From assembly GCF_003984625.1 (NCBI RefSeq), contig NZ_RWKH01000020.1, positions 1 to 64,000 of the forward strand: a stretch of 64,000 bases of DNA. The letters are read 5' to 3'. Within the stretch, counting starts at the first letter, position 1, and the number at the start of each line of letters is the position of its first letter. The notes below the pieces were generated by a model, which worked only from the letters and a program-made list of their open reading frames with translations, had not been told where the DNA came from and did no database searches. The DNA comes from Variovorax sp. DXTD-1. GTDB lineage: Bacteria > Pseudomonadota > Gammaproteobacteria > Burkholderiales > Burkholderiaceae_C. A program made the position numbers and the translations under genes. Below, in pieces: positions 60,270 to 64,000 of this stretch.

Positions 60270-61295
60270 ATGAACCCGAGCGGGCGCGCCACCATCGCCG
60301 ATGTCGCCGAAGCCGCAGGCGTCTCCAAAGCCACCGTCTCGCGTTTTCTCAACCACCGCGAACGCTTGCTGAGCCGCGACATCGCAGCGCGCGTCGAGGC
60401 AGCCATTGCCAAGCTGGCCTACACCCCCAGCCCCATGGCGCAGGCACTGAGCCACGGTCGCTCGCGCCTCATCGGCCTGATCGTGGCCGACATCACCAAC
60501 CCGTATTCAGTGGCGGTGCTGCGCGGCGCCGAGAAGGCCTGCCAGGACGCGGGCTACCTGGTGATGCTGTTCAACCTGGGCAACGAGAGCGAACGCGAGC
60601 GCGAGGCCATCGATGCGCTTGCGGGCTACCAGGTCGACGGCTTCATTCTCAACACGCTGGGGCGCGGCAGCAACGTGGTCGATGCGGTCACGCTGCACGG
60701 CAAGCCCGCGGTGCTGGTCGACCGGCGGCATGCCGGCATGCACACCGATTTCGTATCGCTCGACAACCATTCGGCCATGCGGGACACCTGTGGCCATCTG
60801 GTCGAAGGCGGCTACCGCGAACTGCTCTACGTGACCGAGCCGCAGAAGGGCGTGAGCTCGCGGCGTGAACGCACCGCCGCCTTCGGTGCCTGCGTGGCTG
60901 CGCACGAGCCGCGCGTGGCGGGCGAGGTGTTCGAAAGCGTCGAGGGAGAAAGCGACGCGCTGGACGAAGCCTTGCGCGCCTTGCATCGGCGCGCAAAGCG
61001 AGGGCGCCGTGCGGCGGTGGTCGCGGGCAATGCGGTGGTCACGCTGCGTGTCGCACAGGCCATGGCGCGCCTGGGGTGGCAATTCGGGCAGGAGCTGGGC
61101 TTTGTCGGCTTCGACGACCCGGAGTGGGCTTCGCTCATCGGCCCCGGCCTGAGCACCGTGGCACAGCCCACCGACGCCATCGGCCGCTGCGCCGCTACGT
61201 GCCTGATCGAACGGCTGCAGGGGCTGGATGTGGCGGCTCGCCAGCTGCTGCTGCCGGGGCAGCTGGTGGTGCGGGGCTCATCTCAGCCGGCATAA
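60270..61295 (+). CDS. LacI-family regulator, PtxS-like
   Basis: 341 residues. The helix-turn-helix is A-T-I-A-D-V-A-E-A-A-G-V-S-K-A-T-V-S-R-F-L-N. A hinge follows near residue 50 (Y-T-P-S-P-M-A-Q-A-L) and then a periplasmic-binding-protein-type core (G-L-I-V-A-D-I-T-N-P-Y). Its operon carries the exact PtxS operator upstream, so it should repress the operon and its own synthesis until 2-ketogluconate binds. GGGAAGGAG from the repeat element precedes the ATG. The last 101 bases overlap an antisense HNH gene. Confidence 0.88.
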   Translation: MNPSGRATIADVAEAAGVSKATVSRFLNHRERLLSRDIAARVEAAIAKLAYTPSPMAQALSHGRSRLIGLIVADITNPYSVAVLRGAEKACQDAGYLVMLFNLGNESEREREAIDALAGYQVDGFILNTLGRGSNVVDAVTLHGKPAVLVDRRHAGMHTDFVSLDNHSAMRDTCGHLVEGGYRELLYVTEPQKGVSSRRERTAAFGACVAAHEPRVAGEVFESVEGESDALDEALRALHRRAKRGRRAAVVAGNAVVTLRVAQAMARLGWQFGQELGFVGFDDPEWASLIGPGLSTVAQPTDAIGRCAATCLIERLQGLDVAARQLLLPGQLVVRGSSQPA

Positions 61296-61593
61296 CGGCC
61301 GGCACAGCGGCGGAGCGATCCGCAACGCCGACGAGGCGGCTGAGCTCGACCCGCTCGGCAATCCAGCGCTGAAAATTTCGTTCGGCCTGCAGCTTGAACT
61401 CGTTGCGCGTGCGGTTGCAGATGGCGTGGGCAAGGCGCCGGTGCTTCTGCTTGCGAACGCCGCCCAGCGTCGAATCGTTCAGGTGTTCGATGGTGGCCGA
61501 GTCAGGCGTGCTGCGAGGCTCCGCAAAATCCATCGGCAAGCCGCACCAGTGGCAGTTGTTGCCGAAGGAAGAGCGCAGGGCCTGCACGCTCAT
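61195..61593 (-). CDS. HNH-type zinc-finger nuclease-like protein
   Basis: 132 residues. N-terminal C-H-W-C-G-L-P-M and a later C-N-R-T-R-N after H-A-I give a zinc-ribbon HNH arrangement, with I-E-H-L as the central His strand. This resembles small HNH endonuclease-like proteins. The C-terminal third is Ala/Pro-rich, and the frame runs 101 bases into the 3' end of the regulator gene on the other strand. The overlap part may have been gained by loss of an earlier stop. Function unknown. Confidence 0.7.
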   Translation of the reverse strand: MSVQALRSSFGNNCHWCGLPMDFAEPRSTPDSATIEHLNDSTLGGVRKQKHRRLAHAICNRTRNEFKLQAERNFQRWIAERVELSRLVGVADRSAAVPAVMPAEMSPAPPAAPAAAAGEPPHPAPAAVRSGT

Positions 61594-61620
61594 GGCTGTG
61601 GCTGCCCGCGTTGGAGCCGG

Positions 61621-62079
61621 TCAGCCGACTTCGGCGACCAGGTCGATCTCGACGCAGGCGCCCAGCGGCACCTGTGCCACGCCGAACGCGCTGCGTGCAT
61701 GCGAGCCCTTTTCGGCGCCGAACACCTCGGCAAACAGCTCGCTGGCGCCATTGGTCACCAGGTGCTGCTCGGTGAAGGTGCCGACGGAGTTGACCAGGCT
61801 CATGACCTTGACGATGCGCGTGATCTTGTTCAGGTCGCCCACGGCCGCGTGCAGCGTGCCCAGCAGGTCGATGGCAATGGCGCGCGCGGCCTGCCTGCCT
61901 TCTTCGGTGCTGATGTTTGCGCCGAGCTGGCCGGTCCAGACCTTGCCGTCCTTCTTGGCGATATGGCCCGACAGAAAAACCAGGTTGCCGGTGCGCACGA
62001 AGGGCACATAGGCCGCGGCGGGGGCGGCGACCGGGGGCAGGGTGATACCGAGGCTGGAAAGCTTGTCGTAAACGCTCAT
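61621..62079 (-). CDS. RidA family protein
   Basis: 152 residues of the YjgF/RidA trimeric family, in which RidA hydrolyses reactive enamine/imine intermediates. F-V-R-T-G-N-L-V-F-L-S-G-H-I opens the fold and G-V-A-Q-V-P-L-G-A-C-V-E-I-D-L-V-A closes it. Here the usual catalytic Arg of P-x-R-x-x is not present in that place, so this is one of the RidA subfamilies without proven deaminase activity. The start overlaps the stop of the transglutaminase gene as ATGA. Confidence 0.88.
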   Translation of the reverse strand: MSVYDKLSSLGITLPPVAAPAAAYVPFVRTGNLVFLSGHIAKKDGKVWTGQLGANISTEEGRQAARAIAIDLLGTLHAAVGDLNKITRIVKVMSLVNSVGTFTEQHLVTNGASELFAEVFGAEKGSHARSAFGVAQVPLGACVEIDLVAEVG

Positions 62080-63068
62080 TGGAGATCCTTGTCCGAGGGT
62101 TGCGATTGAATTTGCGATTGTGTCTGTGATTGTGACTGCGCCGCTTGCGCCGCCTGCGTGCGCAGCTCTTCGATGGGTTGCACCGTCACGCCCACCTTGA
62201 GCGTGTGGCGCGCGCCGCCATGCAGCACGCCGCGCATGGGCGACACGTCGGAATAGTCGCGTCCGATGGCAAGCGCGACGTAGTCTTCGCCCGGCTGGCG
62301 GCCGTTGGTGGGATCGAACTCGGCCCAGCCGCCGGCGCTCTCGGGGCCGTCGCCTTCGCCGGGCAGGTACACCGACACCCAGGCATGCGAGGCGTCGGCG
62401 CCCACCAGCCGCGGCTGGCCGGGTGGCGGTTGCGTGAGCAGGTAGCCGCTCACGTAGCGCGCGGGCAGGCCCATCATGCGAAAGCAGGCAATCATGATGT
62501 GGGCGAAGTCCTGGCACACGCCCTTGCGCTGCGCGAGCGCTTCGACCGCAGGCGTACTGATCTCCGTGCTGTCCGCCTCGTAGGCAAAGTCGCGGTACAT
62601 GCGCTCGGTGAGTTCCATCGCCACGTCGAAGGTCGGCCGCTCGGGCGCGAAGCTTGCGCGCGCATAGGCCGCAAAGTCGTCGTGGCGGTGCACGTAGGGC
62701 GACGGAAAAACAAACTCGGAGGCCGGATCGAAGGTGGCGTCCTTGCGGTAGCGGAAACGCTCGCGAACGGCCTCCCAGGGCAGGTCGCGCGCGACGGCCG
62801 GCGAAAGCACAGGCGCCGAGGTTTCGACCACGCTTTCGGCAGTGACCACGAGGCTGTCGTGCGTGGCCTCGAGCGCAAAGAAGGCGCGGGTGTTGCCGTA
62901 CACGTCGGGCAGTTCGTTGCGCTGCGCGGGCTGGGGTTCTATAGCGAGCTTGTGGCTCACCAGCCGCTGCGAGGCGGTGGCCAGCGGCTTCAGGTGGGCC
63001 AGGTGCTGCGCCGTTTCGACCGGGGGCGAATACTCGTAGCGGGTTTCGTGCGTGACGTGAAGAAGCAT
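62076..63068 (-). CDS. transglutaminase-like protease family protein
   Basis: 330 residues. An N-terminal beta domain typical of the bacterial transglutaminase N family (H-V-T-H-E-T-R-Y-E-Y) is followed by the papain-like core. The catalytic Cys is in G-V-C-Q-D-F-A-H, the His in A-S-H-A-W-V-S-V and the Asp in E-F-D-P-T-N-G. The last 25 residues are almost pure Gln/Ser, an unusual low-complexity tail. In related genomes such genes often stand with alpha-E and ATP-grasp genes, but none is seen here. It is coupled to RidA. Confidence 0.9.
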   Translation of the reverse strand: MLLHVTHETRYEYSPPVETAQHLAHLKPLATASQRLVSHKLAIEPQPAQRNELPDVYGNTRAFFALEATHDSLVVTAESVVETSAPVLSPAVARDLPWEAVRERFRYRKDATFDPASEFVFPSPYVHRHDDFAAYARASFAPERPTFDVAMELTERMYRDFAYEADSTEISTPAVEALAQRKGVCQDFAHIMIACFRMMGLPARYVSGYLLTQPPPGQPRLVGADASHAWVSVYLPGEGDGPESAGGWAEFDPTNGRQPGEDYVALAIGRDYSDVSPMRGVLHGGARHTLKVGVTVQPIEELRTQAAQAAQSQSQTQSQIQSQPSDKDLQ

Positions 63069-63094
63069 GGGGTTCCTGCTGGGGCTAGCTGGGG

Positions 63095-63907
63095 CTACTT
63101 CGGCGCGCCGCCGAAATGCGCCGCGTAGATCTTGTCGTAGCTGCCGTCGGCCTTGATGTCGTCGAGGCCCTTGTTGATCTTGGCCAGGAGCTCCGCATTG
63201 CCTTTCTTGACTGCAATGCCGTATTGCTCGACCGGAAAGGCCGCATCGCTCACCGTCTTGAATCCGCCGCCTGGGTTGTTGGCAAGGTAGTGCTCCACCA
63301 CGCCGTTGTCGGCCACCACGGCTTGTACGCCGCCGGCTTCGAGTTCCTTGAGCGCGAGCGGCGTGGACTCGAAGCGCTTGATGTTGCCGCTCGACTTGCC
63401 CTGCAGCTTGCCCACCACTTCGTCGCCCGTGGTGCCGTTCTGCACGCCGACCTTCATGGCCTTGATGTCGTCGAACCTGGCCACCTGTGCATCGCGCCTG
63501 ACCGCGATGAGTTGCTTGGCTTCGAAGTAGGGCTTCGAAAAGTCCATCGTCTGGCGGCGCTCGCCGGTGATGGTGATGGCAGACACCAGCAGGTCGCGGT
63601 CGCCCTGGTCGAGCGCGTTGAAGATGCCTTCCCACGGCGTGTTGACGAACTTCACTTCGAAGCCGGCCTTGCCCGCGATCGCCTTGACCACCTCGATGTC
63701 GAAACCGACGATCTCGCCCTTTTCGTTCTGCGACTCGAAGGGGGTGTAGGCGGCATCGGTGCCGACGACCAGCACCCGGGCCGCGGGCGGAGGCGCGGCC
63801 GTACCCGCGGTGGTGGGCTCCTGCTTGCCACAGGCGGCCAGCGCAAGAGCGGCAAGTCCAGCCGCAAGCCCGGCGGCGATCCACGTGATGCGGCGGTTGG
63901 CAAGCAT
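63095..63907 (-). CDS. amino-acid-type periplasmic binding lipoprotein (SBP_bac_3)
   Basis: 270 residues. The signal ends in the lipobox A-L-A-A-C at about residue 26. Family 3 marks are V-G-T-D-A-A-Y-T-P-F-E-S, V-G-F-D-I-E-V-V-K-A-I and D-F-S-K-P-Y. The Asp and aromatic residues expected to hold the amino group and side chain of a basic or polar amino acid are present. The gene upstream is cut by the window edge, so whether its permeases follow there is unknown. Confidence 0.88.
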   Translation of the reverse strand: MLANRRITWIAAGLAAGLAALALAACGKQEPTTAGTAAPPPAARVLVVGTDAAYTPFESQNEKGEIVGFDIEVVKAIAGKAGFEVKFVNTPWEGIFNALDQGDRDLLVSAITITGERRQTMDFSKPYFEAKQLIAVRRDAQVARFDDIKAMKVGVQNGTTGDEVVGKLQGKSSGNIKRFESTPLALKELEAGGVQAVVADNGVVEHYLANNPGGGFKTVSDAAFPVEQYGIAVKKGNAELLAKINKGLDDIKADGSYDKIYAAHFGGAPK

Positions 63908-63936
63908 GCTGCGGCCTTCTTCAAAAAAGGGCGTGT

Positions 63937-64000
63937 TCAGGCGCCGACCGAACGCAGCGATTCCGACGTGAGCGTGAAATAGCGCGTGCCGATGGCGTCG
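63937..64000 (-). CDS. C-terminal end of an unidentified protein (partial)
   Basis: About 20 codons end at TGA 63937-63939 (minus strand). The visible end is D-A-I-G-T-R-Y-F-T-L-T-S-E-S-L-R-S-V-G-A. It reads as coding but is too short to identify. A transporter component is possible from its neighbour, the binding lipoprotein gene 29 bases downstream. Confidence 0.45.
   Translation of the reverse strand, partial: DAIGTRYFTLTSESLRSVGA

Overview
The window looks like chromosome of a high-GC betaproteobacterium of the Comamonadaceae, most probably Variovorax or a close relative. The reasons are the very high GC at third codon positions, the free-standing Bug-type substrate-binding proteins, the operon pyrG-kdsA-DUF1330-eno-ftsB, the parE-transglycosylase-parC order, and an Omp32-like porin. 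The genus is inferred from gene content, not from a search. About seventy genes are tightly packed. I see no rRNA or tRNA gene, insertion sequence, prophage or CRISPR array.

Layout. 1-700: edge of a lower-GC accessory segment, with the end of one protein (glutamine-rich tail) and two small unknown genes. 730-11800: threonine-dehydratase-like enzyme, orphan LolD/MacB-type ATPase, miaA, hydrolase lipoprotein, mutL, a DedA protein, glycine-zipper lipoprotein, amidase, tsaE, queG and an AEC transporter. 11900-15640: two Bug binding proteins flanking xerD and a DUF72 gene. 15680-18000: a TetR-thiolase-MaoC unit with two matching operators. 18000-23100: DUF455, gamma carbonic anhydrase, hslO, two oxidoreductases and a divergent AraC regulator. 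23100-29910: one long minus-strand operon, pyrG-kdsA-DUF1330-eno-ftsB-pnuC-NadR-like kinase-secreted protein. 30030-39300: coaBC, dut, lipoproteins, FKBP/SlyD, an L16 hydroxylase, and a minus-strand block of MBL hydrolase, bamC, dapA and methyltransferase. 39300-50980: MFS transporter, parE, lytic transglycosylase, parC, porin, MBL lipoprotein and a 530-residue lipase-like protein. 51000-54230: isochorismatase-like hydrolase, metallophosphoesterase and a long CorA-like protein. 54300-61300: a 2-ketogluconate-type (kgu) operon. 61200-64000: HNH protein, RidA, transglutaminase, a lipoprotein binding protein and a cut-off gene.

Most notable system. From 54278 an exact palindrome TGAAACCGGTTTCA, the operator described for PtxS in Pseudomonas, precedes two permeases, a binding protein and an ATPase of the polar amino acid ABC family. 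These are followed by kguE-like, kguK-like and kguD-like genes and a LacI-family regulator. It reads as a 2-ketogluconate regulon in which an ABC importer takes the place of the usual MFS transporter KguT. If right, the amino-acid-type ABC system imports a sugar acid.

Regulatory structure. The TetR gene and the thiolase gene each carry CCTACC-N8-GGTAG just upstream. At least eight genes (mutL, queG, xerD, tetR, araC, FKBP, the L16 hydroxylase gene, corA-like) have a -10-like hexamer ending exactly six bases before the start codon and no Shine-Dalgarno, so they may be transcribed as leaderless mRNAs. Two divergent pairs share overlapping -10 elements centred on AATT. Three structured intergenic repeats lie at 52.4, 55.75 and 60.2 kb.
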